NCBI GenBank assembly: GCA_009782505.1
Contig: WRIW01000013.1
Coordinates: 1-51,735, forward strand
DNA length: 51,735 nucleotides
Source: Clostridiales bacterium
GTDB taxonomy: Bacteria; Bacillota; Peptococcia; DRI-13; UBA5745
Direction of reading: 5' to 3'
Shown here: in pieces, positions 17,066-25,223 of the stretch
Numbering within the stretch: position 1 is the first letter of the stretch
Layout: the number at the start of each line of letters is the position of its first letter
The notes under the pieces: model-generated
What the model was told of the DNA's origin: nothing
The model's database searches: none
What the model saw: the letters and a program-made list of their open reading frames with translations, nothing else
Position numbers and translations under genes: made by a program

Positions 17066-18077
17066 GCCTCCCTCCCCTTAGCTCGTCCAGGAGCATCACG
17101 GCGGTTTTGTCTCTCTCCACTACGCCGCCTTTACGCAGGAAGCCCCTCCGCCTGCCTACCGCTTCCAGTATCGCCAGGGAGAGCAGATCCTCTCCGCCGC
17201 CGGGGAAGCCCTCTTCGCCCGCCGGGGAAGCTGCCATATCCGCGGCAGCAGCCACGTTTGCCACAGCCGACGCATAGCCGTCCATAGCCTCCGTATAACC
17301 GGTCATGCCGGACATGTCCCGCTCCTCCTGCCAGGCGCCAAGTATCTCGGCTACCTCGCCCTCTGAGCCCGACTCCGGCACGCCGTAGCGCCCGCTCAGC
17401 CTGCCGGGCCTGCGCTCCCGAAGCCAGCGGATAAGCCACAGCGCCAGCTCCTGGGGATGGTAGGCGTTCTCGCCGATGGCGCCGGTCACCGCCAGCTTTC
17501 TCGCTCCCTCCCTATCCTCCAGGTTCGGCCACAGTATCCCCGGCATATCCAAAAGCTCCAAGTCCTGCTCAAGGCGTATCCATTGCTTGCCCCTGGTCAC
17601 GCCGGGCCTGTCGCCTGTCTCTGCCCTGGCTTTGCCTGCCACCAGGTTGATCAGCGTGGATTTGCCCGAGTTGGGTATCCCGGTCACCATAGCCCGGATC
17701 ACTCGGCTGGATATGCCTCTGGCCTGCCGCCGGGCGATGAGCCCTGCCGTTTGCTCCCGCATCCCCCCGATCACCGCCTTCATCTCCCCTTTGGCGTTTG
17801 GGCCTTTCAAGTCGCAAGCCAGGGCGACCATTCCCTGCTTACGGAAGTAAGCCGCCCATGTTTTGCTCTGGGCTTCCTCCGCCAGGTCGGCCTTAGCCAG
17901 CACCAGCACCCGGGGCTTCTCCCCCACCAGATCATTGATCAATGGGTTCCTACTGCTCATAGGCAAGCGGGCGTCCAGAATCTCCAGCACCACGTCTACA
18001 AGCTTAAGGTTTTCCGCCATGAGCTTCCTGGTTTTCGCCATATGCCCTGGGAACCATTGGATGGCTTGATTCGGCAT
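17004..18077 (-). CDS. ylqF: Ribosome biogenesis GTPase YlqF (RbgA)
   Basis: GTPase for late 50S assembly. 357 residues from ATG 18077 (MPNQAIQWFPGHMAKTRK), matching the family start; upstream ATGs are in the leader. Circularly permuted G motifs: LVLAKADL (G4), GIPNSGKSTLIN (G1), DMPGILWP (G3), DARLPMSSRNP. A roughly 60-residue Ala/Gly/Ser-rich insertion (about 255-315, e.g. ASAVANVAAAADMAASPAG) interrupts the C-terminal domain and is not a family feature. It overlaps the RNase HII start. Confidence 0.95.
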   Translation of the reverse strand: MPNQAIQWFPGHMAKTRKLMAENLKLVDVVLEILDARLPMSSRNPLINDLVGEKPRVLVLAKADLAEEAQSKTWAAYFRKQGMVALACDLKGPNAKGEMKAVIGGMREQTAGLIARRQARGISSRVIRAMVTGIPNSGKSTLINLVAGKARAETGDRPGVTRGKQWIRLEQDLELLDMPGILWPNLEDREGARKLAVTGAIGENAYHPQELALWLIRWLRERRPGRLSGRYGVPESGSEGEVAEILGAWQEERDMSGMTGYTEAMDGYASAVANVAAAADMAASPAGEEGFPGGGEDLLSLAILEAVGRRRGFLRKGGVVERDKTAVMLLDELRGGRLGRVTLDEPPAEGAETAEAG

Positions 18078-18190
18078 CCCCCATCGCCTCGCTTCCATTA
18101 TATGACATATTATAGCATATCTCCCCAAAAAACAACAGAAAAAGCTGTCCTTATGAACAGCTTCCTGTGCCCTTTTCGAAATGTACTCGC

Positions 18191-18544
18191 CTACCTGGTC
18201 TTTCTCTCCTTGATTCTGGCCGCCCTGCCGGAAAGCTTCCGCAGGTAGAACAACTTGGCGCGGCGCACTTTACCCCTGCGCACGACCTCGATCTTCTGTA
18301 TCCTGGGCATATGCACCGGGAAGCATCGCTCCACGCCTACGCCATAAGAAACCCGGCGCACGGTAAAGGTTTCATTGATACCGCTGCCACGGCGCTTGAT
18401 GACGACGCCTTCAAAGGCCTGTACCCTTTCCTTGGCGCCTTCAACGACCCTGACATATACCTTGACGGTATCGCCGGGCCGGAACACAGGTACGTCCTGG
18501 CGCATTTGCTCAACTTCAATGCTTCGCAATAAATCCATCGACAT
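18191..18544 (-). CDS. rplS: 50S ribosomal protein L19
   Basis: 117 residues from ATG 18544 ([15 protein letters not shown]), the usual length; GGAGGAGGA lies upstream. Motifs [31 protein letters not shown] and [17 protein letters not shown] are diagnostic. It sits at the interface of the 30S and 50S subunits. It is separated from trmD by 177 bases holding its own promoter and a small hairpin, although gene order follows the usual trmD-rplS pattern. Confidence 0.98.
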   Translation of the reverse strand: MSMDLLRSIEVEQMRQDVPVFRPGDTVKVYVRVVEGAKERVQAFEGVVIKRRGSGINETFTVRRVSYGVGVERCFPVHMPRIQKIEVVRRGKVRRAKLFYLRKLSGRAARIKERKTR

Positions 18545-18621
18545 TGTGATTAGTCCTCCTCCCCCGCAGATGTTCTTGCCTTGCTCATCCGTCAAAGCAG
18601 CGGACCATCCGTATTGCCGTC

Positions 18622-18690
18622 GTTACAGCATAAATAACCTGTAACGCAGCGAACGTAAAACATGTTATCACAAGTGGCTAAATAATGCAA
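18622..18690 (-). promoter_or_regulatory. rplS promoter and leader hairpin
   Basis: Minus strand: TTGCAT (18690-18685), 17 bp, TAACAT (18667-18662). The leader begins near 18655 and within about ten bases forms an 8-bp stem (18621-18628 with 18639-18646, GTTACAG/CTGTAAC) about 80 bases before the start codon. Small stems in L19 leaders are often autogenous control sites; that role is inferred. Confidence 0.6.
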
Positions 18691-18721
18691 ACAAGTTTTT
18701 TCGCCCGCCCGGTTTGCCTCA

Positions 18722-19483
18722 TCATCGGGAAAACCGGGGTTCGTCCCCTTCTTCTTCGCCGTAGATCTCATCCAGGAGCTGCCTGTCCTCCGGCGTCAGC
18801 TTGGCGGTCTCCAGCAGCGCCCGGCGCCTCAGCCAGGTACGGCGCAGGGATTCTTTGCGGCGCCAGCGGCGTATCTCTTCGTGGTTGCCGGAAATCAACA
18901 CATCCGGCGTGGTCATGCCCCGAAACTCCCTGGGCCGCGTGTAGTGGGGGTGCTCCAGGAGCCCTTCGGAAAAGGAATCGGATCGATGGGATTCCTCTTC
19001 CCCCAGCACCCCGGGGATGAGCCGGCTCACGCTGTCGATCACGACCATAGCCGGCAGCTCGCCTCCCGTCAGCACATAGTCTCCGATGGACAGCTCCACG
19101 TCTGCCAGACGCCTGATGCGCTCGTCGAAGCCTTCATAATGCCCGCAGATGATAGCCAGGTCCTGCTGGGCAGCTAACCCCGCCGCGATCTCCTGGGTGA
19201 AGGGGACGCCCTGGGGGCTCATCAGGATAACCTTGCCCTTGTAGTCTTCCTTCGGGCCGGCTATGGCTTCAAAAGCCGCGAATATGGGCTCCGGTTTAAG
19301 CAGCATGCCCGCGCCCCCCCCAAAGGGCTCGTCGTCCACATTTCTATGCTTCGATACGGCGTGATCACGAAAATTGACGATCTCCACGCCGAGCAGCCCC
19401 TGATCCTGCGCCCGCCTGAGGATACTGGCGTTCAGGGGGCCCGCGAACATCTCCGGAAATATGGTGAATACCGTAATATTCAT
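18722..19483 (-). CDS. trmD: tRNA (guanine37-N1)-methyltransferase
   Basis: SPOUT-class enzyme making m1G37, which prevents frameshifting. 253 residues from ATG 19483 (MNITVFTIFPEMF), which overlaps the rimM stop by four bases. Motifs: NFRDHAVSKHRNVDDEPFGGGAGM, CGHYEGFDERI, and the knot segment SIGDYVLTGGELPAMVVIDSVSRLIPGVLG. Full length. The longer upstream reading frame is only overlap with rimM. Confidence 0.98.
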   Translation of the reverse strand: MNITVFTIFPEMFAGPLNASILRRAQDQGLLGVEIVNFRDHAVSKHRNVDDEPFGGGAGMLLKPEPIFAAFEAIAGPKEDYKGKVILMSPQGVPFTQEIAAGLAAQQDLAIICGHYEGFDERIRRLADVELSIGDYVLTGGELPAMVVIDSVSRLIPGVLGEEESHRSDSFSEGLLEHPHYTRPREFRGMTTPDVLISGNHEEIRRWRRKESLRRTWLRRRALLETAKLTPEDRQLLDEIYGEEEGDEPRFSR

Positions 19484-19998
19484 TCGTATATCTCCAGCAA
19501 CCCTGCGGGAAGCTCCACCTCCATGCGGCCCTGCTCCAGATCCACCGACTTGATGACTGTCTTCAATGCCGGAATCAGTATCTCCCGGCTCCCGTCGCTC
19601 ACCGTGTAGACGTCGTTGCCCCCGGGCTGCAAGACCTCTGTCAGCCTGCCATAGCAGACGCCCTTCTCCCACACGGATAGCCCTTCCAGCTGGTAGATGT
19701 AGTACCTGCCTTCCGGCAGGGCGGGTAAGTCTTTCTCCCGTGTCTGGAGATAGATATTCTTCAGCTTTTCCGCGTCAGCCATGTTTCCGGCTTCTTCGAA
19801 TGTCAGCAAAACCATGTCTTTCTGGTAGCGAAGGCGGGATATGGTCAGTACCCGGCCTCCCGCGCCGGTCTCGTCGAAAGCGGCCTGTATCTGCCTTATC
19901 CCCTCAAACCTTCGGATGGTGTCGCTGAATACCTTTACCTTCACCTCGCCCGATACGCCGTGGGTATTGACGACCTGGCCGATGGATATATACTTCAT
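19480..19998 (-). CDS. rimM: 16S rRNA processing protein RimM
   Basis: 30S maturation factor that binds S19. 172 residues: N-terminal barrel (SIGQVVNTHGVSGEVKVKVFSD) and C-terminal PRC barrel (YYIYQLEGLSVWEKG, NDVYTVSDGSREILIPAL). It overlaps both neighbours by four bases (ATGA at each side), so khpA, rimM and trmD are translationally coupled. Confidence 0.97.
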   Translation of the reverse strand: MKYISIGQVVNTHGVSGEVKVKVFSDTIRRFEGIRQIQAAFDETGAGGRVLTISRLRYQKDMVLLTFEEAGNMADAEKLKNIYLQTREKDLPALPEGRYYIYQLEGLSVWEKGVCYGRLTEVLQPGGNDVYTVSDGSREILIPALKTVIKSVDLEQGRMEVELPAGLLEIYE

Positions 19999-20240
19999 TC
20001 TTCTTCCCGGGGCATGATATCCACAGCGATTTTCTTCCGTTCGTCCTGACCGGCGGAGGCTTTGACCAGCGTCCGTATCGATTTGGCAATCCTGCCCTGC
20101 TTGCCGATCACCTTGCCCATATCTTCCGGCAATACTTTAAGTTCGATGATGATGGCGTCCTCGTCTTCGCGCTGGGTGACCAGCACTTCGTCGGGATGCT
20201 CGGCCAAGGCTTTAGCCAAGTATTCCACCAAATCCTTCAT
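19995..20240 (-). CDS. khpA: KH-domain RNA-binding protein KhpA (YlqC)
   Basis: 81 residues from ATG 20240 with GAGGAG eight bases upstream; a GTG at 20249 overlapping the rpsP stop would add three residues. A single KH fold with the GxxG loop in VIGKQGRIAKSIRTLV. Known relatives partner with KhpB and affect mRNA and cell elongation. Located between rpsP and rimM as in other Firmicutes. Confidence 0.95.
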   Translation of the reverse strand: MKDLVEYLAKALAEHPDEVLVTQREDEDAIIIELKVLPEDMGKVIGKQGRIAKSIRTLVKASAGQDERKKIAVDIMPREEE

Positions 20241-20245
20241 TTCGA

Positions 20246-20782
20246 TCACTCCTCGGGCCCGGCGGCAGGCGCTTGCGCATCAGCCTCATCAGCCACAGGC
20301 TCTTCCACTGCTTCCGCAGCTGCTTCTTCCACTGCCGCTGCTTCCGCCTCGGCTTCTTCGGCTGCCGCTTCTTCGGCGGGTGCTTCCGCCGCGACCTCAG
20401 CCGCTTCCGCCGCTTCTTCCGCCACCGCAACGGCTTCTTCCGCAGCCGCCTCCGCAGGCGCTTCTACGGCAGCTTCTGCCGCTGTCTCAGCCGCCGCCGG
20501 CTCCGCCTTGGGCTTCTCTTTGCCTTTATACGGCTGCTTCTCCAGTATGCCAGCCTTGACCATCAGCGCCTTTACGGTATCGGAAGGCTGCGCTCCCGTC
20601 CCTATCCAGTATCTGGCTCTGTCTTCCTTGATGCTGATAACTACCGGGTGCTTCGTTGGGTCATAGTACCCGATCTCCTCGATGAAGCGCCCGTCTCTGG
20701 GGTAGCGGGAGTCCGCCACCACGATGCGGTAAAACGGGGCTTTCTTCGCGCCCATTCTTCTTAATCTGATTCTTGTCGCCAC
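20246..20782 (-). CDS. rpsP: 30S ribosomal protein S16 with long acidic Ala/Glu tail
   Basis: 178 residues. Residues 1-80 are ordinary S16 ([33 protein letters not shown]). Residues 81-178 are an extension made almost wholly of Ala, Glu, Val and Pro ([18 protein letters not shown] and similar), about twice normal S16 length. The tail has a strong negative charge and is probably disordered or a single helix. GTG start at 20782 with GGGAGG 12 bases upstream. The frame is open and matches the neighbouring GC-rich codon use, so it is not a frameshift artefact. Confidence 0.95.
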   Translation of the reverse strand: MATRIRLRRMGAKKAPFYRIVVADSRYPRDGRFIEEIGYYDPTKHPVVISIKEDRARYWIGTGAQPSDTVKALMVKAGILEKQPYKGKEKPKAEPAAAETAAEAAVEAPAEAAAEEAVAVAEEAAEAAEVAAEAPAEEAAAEEAEAEAAAVEEAAAEAVEEPVADEADAQAPAAGPEE

Positions 20783-20822
20783 TCTGCTCTACTTCCTCCC
20801 TTTGTCTTTTCATTTTTTTTTA

Positions 20823-22160
20823 TTAAAAAGGCAGCTTGATGCCCCTTTTACCCATGTTCTTGCCCATCTGGCCGAACTGCTTCATCATCTTCTGCATCTG
20901 CTCAAACTGCTTGATGAGCCGGTTGACGTCGGAGATGCCCGTGCCGCTGCCCGCCGCTATCCGCTTCCTGCGGCTGCCATTGATGATATGGGGCCGCCGC
21001 CGCTCTTCCGGGGTCATGGAGCGGATGATGGCTTCCACATGGGCCATATCCTTCTCGCTGACCTGCATGTCCTTCATGCCTTTGATCTTGCCCGCCCCGG
21101 GTATCATCCCCAGAAGCTGGTCCAGGGGGCCCATATTTCTCATCTGCTGCATCTGCTCCAGGAAGTCGTCGAAGGTCAGCTCCGCCTTCAGCATCCGCTG
21201 CTCCATCTCCTGGGCTTTCTGCATGTCCACATTCGCCTGGGCTTTGTCGATGAGGCTTAAGATATCCCCCATGCCCAGTATGCGGGAAGCCATCCGGTCG
21301 GGGTAGAACAACTCCAGGGCGTCCGCCTTCTCCCCCATGCCGACGAACTTGATGGGCTTACCGGTAACGGCTTTCACCGAAAGGGCGGCCCCGCCCCGGG
21401 TATCGCCGTCCAGCTTCGTCAGGATAACGCCGGTGATCTCCAGGCGCTCGTTGAAGGTCTCGGTGACCTTCACGGCGTCCTGGCCGGTCATACCGTCCAC
21501 CACCAGCAGTATCTCATGGGGCTTGACCGCGGCGCTGAGGATCTCGAGCTCCTCCATCATCCCGTCGTCGATATGCAGCCGCCCGGCGGTGTCGATGATC
21601 AGCAAGTCCAATGCCTGCCGCTCCGCCTCGGTATACGCGCCCTTCGCTATATCCGCCGGGCTCGCCTTGTCGCCCAGGGTGAAGACCGGTATGTCCAGCT
21701 GCTCGCCCAGCACCTGGAGCTGCTTGATCGCCGCCGGCCGGTATATGTCGCAGGCGACCAGCATGGGGCGCCTCCCCTGCTTCTTGTACAGCCGTGCCAG
21801 CTTGGCGCTGGAAGTGGTCTTCCCCGAGCCCTGCAGGCCTACCATCAGGATGACTGTGGGGCCCCGCCCGGCGTTATTGATCTGGGACGGGTTGTCCCCC
21901 ATCAGCGCCGTCATCTCTTCATTGACGATCTTTACGACCTGCTGGCCCGGCGTCAGGCTCTCCATGACCTCAGCCCCCGTCGCCCTTTCCTTCACTGTGG
22001 CGACAAAACTCCTGACTACCTTGAAGTTGACGTCAGCCTCAAGAAGCGCCAGGCGTACTTCCCGCATGGCTTCATCCACGTCCTGGGGGGAAAGCTTGCC
22101 TTTGCCCCGCAGCTTTTTAAATACATTCTGTAGCTTATCTGTCAGGCTCTCAAAGGCCAT
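20823..22160 (-). CDS. ffh: Signal recognition particle protein Ffh
   Basis: SRP54 GTPase that delivers nascent membrane proteins to FtsY. 445 residues: N domain 1-90, G domain with GLQGSGKTTSSAKLA, DTAGRLHIDD, TKLDGDTRGGAAL, and a methionine-rich M domain (MRNMGPLDQLLGMIPG, MTPEERRRPHIINGSRRKRIA, then MQKMMKQFGQMGKNMGKRG). Three bases separate it from the ylxM stop; both are driven by the promoter at 22544-22572. Confidence 0.98.
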   Translation of the reverse strand: MAFESLTDKLQNVFKKLRGKGKLSPQDVDEAMREVRLALLEADVNFKVVRSFVATVKERATGAEVMESLTPGQQVVKIVNEEMTALMGDNPSQINNAGRGPTVILMVGLQGSGKTTSSAKLARLYKKQGRRPMLVACDIYRPAAIKQLQVLGEQLDIPVFTLGDKASPADIAKGAYTEAERQALDLLIIDTAGRLHIDDGMMEELEILSAAVKPHEILLVVDGMTGQDAVKVTETFNERLEITGVILTKLDGDTRGGAALSVKAVTGKPIKFVGMGEKADALELFYPDRMASRILGMGDILSLIDKAQANVDMQKAQEMEQRMLKAELTFDDFLEQMQQMRNMGPLDQLLGMIPGAGKIKGMKDMQVSEKDMAHVEAIIRSMTPEERRRPHIINGSRRKRIAAGSGTGISDVNRLIKQFEQMQKMMKQFGQMGKNMGKRGIKLPF

Positions 22161-22163
22161 ACG

Positions 22164-22514
22164 CTATACCTCTATCCTTTCGATGAGCGCCGCCAGCTTC
22201 GCCCGGGCTTCCTCCTCCAGGCAAGCGGCGTTGTCCGCCATCCAGCGCCCGAAAGCCGCGGCCAGCCCGGCGGAGCGCTTCTCCCGCTCCTCTCGCGCAG
22301 CCACAAGCCCCAGGGCCGTCTCGAAGCGCTCAAGCTTGGCGTCGGTGCGGCTGACCAGGTCAAAGACCGCGTGGCGGGATACGTCTGCCACTTCGCTGAT
22401 CTCCCCCAGGGAGAGGTCCTGCTGATAGTACCATTCGTAGGCGTCCCGCTGCTTCTCTGTCAGCAATGGCCCGTAGAAGTCCAGCAGATACGCCCGGCGG
22501 GCTACGTCCTTCAT
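22164..22514 (-). CDS. ylxM: YlxM-family SRP-associated HTH protein
   Basis: 116 residues from ATG 22514 (MKDVARRAYLLDFYG) with GGAGG five bases upstream; the longer frame to 22562 runs through the promoter. Sigma-70 region 4-like helix-turn-helix: LLTEKQRDAYEWYYQQDLS, LGEISEVADVSRHAVFDLVSR. YlxM family proteins stimulate SRP activity in some Firmicutes. Cotranscribed with ffh. Confidence 0.93.
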   Translation of the reverse strand: MKDVARRAYLLDFYGPLLTEKQRDAYEWYYQQDLSLGEISEVADVSRHAVFDLVSRTDAKLERFETALGLVAAREEREKRSAGLAAAFGRWMADNAACLEEEARAKLAALIERIEV

Positions 22515-22543
22515 CCGCGCCTCCACATCTGAATCATAGAGCC

Positions 22544-22572
22544 ATTGTATCCGCCCCCGCAAGCTTTGTCAA
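22544..22572 (-). promoter_or_regulatory. Promoter of ylxM-ffh
   Basis: Minus strand: perfect TTGACA (22572-22567), 17 bp, TACAAT (22549-22544), starting about 30 bases before the ylxM start codon. Confidence 0.8.
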
Positions 22573-22680
22573 GTAAAAATACTTAGCAGCTGTGATTGGA
22601 GCCCCAAACGCCAACCGCTCACAAACTGTATAGGAATTTCATATTAAAAAGTGTATTATTATGATATTATTTTATAAATA

Positions 22681-22689
22681 TGGTATAAT
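22681..22689 (+). promoter_or_regulatory. Extended -10 promoter of the diguanylate cyclase gene
   Basis: TGG-TATAAT at 22681-22689 in a very AT-rich stretch, about 15 bases before the start codon region at 22711. No good -35 box is seen, as is usual for extended -10 promoters. Confidence 0.55.
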
Positions 22690-22710
22690 CCTTGTGAATG
22701 GGGGAATTGC

Positions 22711-23811
22711 ATGAAATTGAAAACCCACGCAAAACAGTTCCTCGATACTGTTTTGTACCAAAGCGCCGCCCAAAACCAGGAGGCGCGGGAGAGCCGGGCC
22801 ATCGGCGTTGTATCTCTGGTGCTTTCGGCGATCACCGCCATCATGAGCTTCCTGAATTATTTCCAGCGCCAGTACGAAATGATGGTCGCTACCGCTGTGC
22901 TGACTCTGGTCTTAGTTTGCATTTTTGTCTTCAGCCTTCTGGTGAAAATCAGAAGGATCGTGGACGTCATGCTGTGCGTGGCTTTATCTATGCTCTGCGT
23001 GTATTTCGCGCTGACAGGCGGAAACGACGGCTTCGCGATTCTCTGGGCCCTGCTGTTCCCGCCGTCTACGATGCTATTTATGGATTTCATCTATGTCGCT
23101 TCCATTGGCCTCTTTTTTGAGCTCTTTTTCTTCGTCCTCTTCTGGACGCCCCTCAACGCCTTCGTCAGCGCGTACTATACGCCCGTGTTCATGCTGCGTT
23201 TCCCCATGCTCTACACCGCTTTCTTTGCCCTGTCCATATTAGCGAAGTACTTGATGACCAAGCAGAAGATCGCCGAGGACAATTATATCCAGACCATCGA
23301 GAACCTGAGCATGATCGACCAGCTGACAAACATCGCAAACCGGCGCAGCTTTGAGGAACGGCTGCGTCTGGAGTGGAACCGGGCCATCCGGAACAAAGAG
23401 CCCATCAGCATTTTGTTTACCGATGTGGATAAGTTCAAAAGCTTCAACGATACTTACGGGCATTTGATAGGCGACCGGGTGCTGCAAATCATCGCGGCGG
23501 GCTTCACCAAGGCTCTCAAGCGCTCCCTGGACTTCGCCGCGCGCTGGGGCGGGGAGGAGTTCGCCATGCTGCTGCCCAACACGGAAGGCGAGCAAGCCTT
23601 TCAAATCGCGGAGAAAATCAGGCTGCAGATAGCGGAGACGCCGGTCCCCCTGGACGACGGGCAGATGACCAATGTCACCATCAGTATCGGCATCCATACG
23701 CTGACGCCTTCGCTGGACAGCTCCATGGATGATTTCATCAACCATGCGGACGAAGCCCTCTATACCGCGAAGCACGAAGGCAGAAACAGGGCGTGCCGGT
23801 ATCCCGCATGA
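22711..23811 (+). CDS. Membrane-bound diguanylate cyclase (GGDEF)
   Basis: 366 residues. Five or six membrane helices fill residues 30-190 (e.g. AIGVVSLVLSAITAIMSFL), then a linker helix and a GGDEF domain from about 200: IDQLTNIANRRSFEERL, LFTDVDKFKSFNDTYGH, active site GGEEF at 280-284, and SIGIHTL. The inhibitory I-site RxxD is present five residues before it (RSLD 271-274), so c-di-GMP feedback is expected. GGGGGA precedes ATG 22711. The only plus-strand gene in this housekeeping block, so probably inserted. Confidence 0.93.
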   Translation: MKLKTHAKQFLDTVLYQSAAQNQEARESRAIGVVSLVLSAITAIMSFLNYFQRQYEMMVATAVLTLVLVCIFVFSLLVKIRRIVDVMLCVALSMLCVYFALTGGNDGFAILWALLFPPSTMLFMDFIYVASIGLFFELFFFVLFWTPLNAFVSAYYTPVFMLRFPMLYTAFFALSILAKYLMTKQKIAEDNYIQTIENLSMIDQLTNIANRRSFEERLRLEWNRAIRNKEPISILFTDVDKFKSFNDTYGHLIGDRVLQIIAAGFTKALKRSLDFAARWGGEEFAMLLPNTEGEQAFQIAEKIRLQIAETPVPLDDGQMTNVTISIGIHTLTPSLDSSMDDFINHADEALYTAKHEGRNRACRYPA

Positions 23812-23825
23812 CCGGCGCCGCCCCG

Positions 23826-24042
23826 CTAGTGTAGCGTCCACGAAATAACTGGGCTATAGTTGTGTTGGATTTTTTCGTCTGGCAAGGCGGAGGATGGAGG
23901 CATACCCGTGCGACAACCTTTATTTGTGACGCTTGCGTCACATCAGTAGTCCCCGTAGGGGGTATGGCGACTGACGACAACGCTGGCAGGCGGAAAAAGA
24001 CAATGCAAGGATGGTCCAGTTATTTCGTGGACGCTGCACTAG
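23826..24042. mobile_element. Palindromic intergenic element B (MITE, 217 bp)
   Basis: Terminal inverted repeats of 27 bp, 23826-23852 and 24016-24042, differ at one base. Both ends read CTAG at the outer edge, which could be a duplicated target site or part of the repeat. Interior halves remain loosely complementary (TTTTTT-CG-CTG and GCATACCC segments), and the centre is a perfect stem GTGACGC-TT-GCGTCAC near 23927-23942. No reading frame for a transposase. It lies 15 bases after the diguanylate cyclase stop. A second end of this family is at 51610-51631. Confidence 0.88.
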
Positions 24043-24059
24043 CCTATGAAATCCCGGGT

Positions 24060-24094
24060 TAAGCTACGCCGCCTTTAGTTATGGGCTTAGCTCG
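24060..24094 (+). repeat. Dispersed 35-bp repeat, copy 1
   Basis: This segment (TAAGCTACGCCGCCTTTAG...) matches 48824-48859 at about 30 positions with one indel. It lies directly beyond element B and before the uroporphyrinogen-decarboxylase-like gene, in a gap of about 85 bases. The 48.8-kb copy lies inside a predicted coding region. Confidence 0.65.
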
Positions 24095-24127
24095 CGCAAG
24101 CGCTTAGCGGCCTTAGCTGCTCCGACA

Positions 24128-25132
24128 TTAACCCGCCTTGTTGTGGACGGGGTTATTCTTATAGAAATCTTTGTCGTCGGCTATCTTTTGGTACTCGTCG
24201 GCTATCCATTCGTTGCGCCGGTTGATCTCCTCGTCGTCCGCGGCGCCGATGACGATGCCACAGAAGGCGTAGCCGCCGCCCGGGGCATAAGCCTCGATGA
24301 CCCGGCGGACCTCCGCCCTGATCTGGGCTTCCGTGGTCTCCGGATAGGATACGAGGCCGTTCTGCCGGAAGGCGCCCATCATGGCGATCTTCTTATCGTG
24401 GCGCCCCTTGATGTCCAGGACATGGTTGCTTTCCTCAGCAGGCTCCCAGCCGTTGATGCCCAGCTCCACAAAATCATCCACCAGGATGTCGTTGTTGCCG
24501 CAGTCGTGGAGCACCACAGGCAGGCCCGCGTCCTTGGCTACGTCTATGTAGCGCTTCCAGTAGGGCTTAAAGAGCTCCCGGAAGGCATCAAGGGATACGA
24601 AGGGCGCCCTGGCGTGGGCGATGTCGTCCCCCATGGTGATGAAATCCGGCTTATAGTGGACGATGATGCGCTTCAGGTTTTCCACATAGAAATCCGTGAG
24701 GTAATCCATGAGGGCCTTGACCTCTTCCGGCTCCTCCGCCACGGCGATGAGGGCGTCGGTGAAGCCCATGAAGTTGTACATGGCCTGGAAGAAACCCATG
24801 GTCGAGCCGCAGCTCCTTGGCAGCGCGGGGTCCCAGCCGTCTACCACAGGCTTCGCCATGGCTTCCCAGTCCACGCCGGAGAAATCCGGCGTCTTCACGT
24901 AATCGCGCCACTTCGTGATATCGTCGAAGAGCATGAAGCCCGGCTTCTGTATCGGGCCGGTGCCGGGGACATTGACGAACTCAACGCCAAATATGTCTGT
25001 GCCGGAGCCGTCGGCCTGCCGGTCGCCGCTGAAGATGGGCGGCCGCACGCCCCACAAGAGGCGGTACCGGGGTACGTACTCCGGCATCTGGCCGGTGAGC
25101 AGCAGCATCAGGTTTTCTTTCAAAGTAATCAT
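24128..25132 (-). CDS. Uroporphyrinogen decarboxylase-family (MtaA/CmuA-like) protein
   Basis: 334 residues from ATG 25132 with AGGAAAGGA upstream. TIM barrel of the URO-D superfamily; VVLHDCGNND carries the His-x-Cys-Gly zinc motif typical of corrinoid-dependent methyltransferases rather than true heme-pathway HemE. DFITMGDDIAHARAPFVS and YAPGGGYAFCGIVIG are further family segments. No corrinoid protein or activase gene is nearby, so the methyl donor is unknown. It is inserted between ftsY and ylxM, which are normally neighbours. Confidence 0.8.
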   Translation of the reverse strand: MITLKENLMLLLTGQMPEYVPRYRLLWGVRPPIFSGDRQADGSGTDIFGVEFVNVPGTGPIQKPGFMLFDDITKWRDYVKTPDFSGVDWEAMAKPVVDGWDPALPRSCGSTMGFFQAMYNFMGFTDALIAVAEEPEEVKALMDYLTDFYVENLKRIIVHYKPDFITMGDDIAHARAPFVSLDAFRELFKPYWKRYIDVAKDAGLPVVLHDCGNNDILVDDFVELGINGWEPAEESNHVLDIKGRHDKKIAMMGAFRQNGLVSYPETTEAQIRAEVRRVIEAYAPGGGYAFCGIVIGAADDEEINRRNEWIADEYQKIADDKDFYKNNPVHNKAG

Positions 25133-25223
25133 TTTCGCACATCCTTTCCTCAATCAACGGCTGTCACGCCGCAAACTACGTCACGCTTCGCGGGCTGTCC
25201 CGGATAAAGCCAGCCGGGGTTGC

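Noticed and set aside
20260-20520. A tandem repeat or CRISPR-like array in the rpsP 3' half
   Set aside because: The repetition is of Ala/Glu codons in an open frame with irregular period; there are no conserved repeats with unique spacers.
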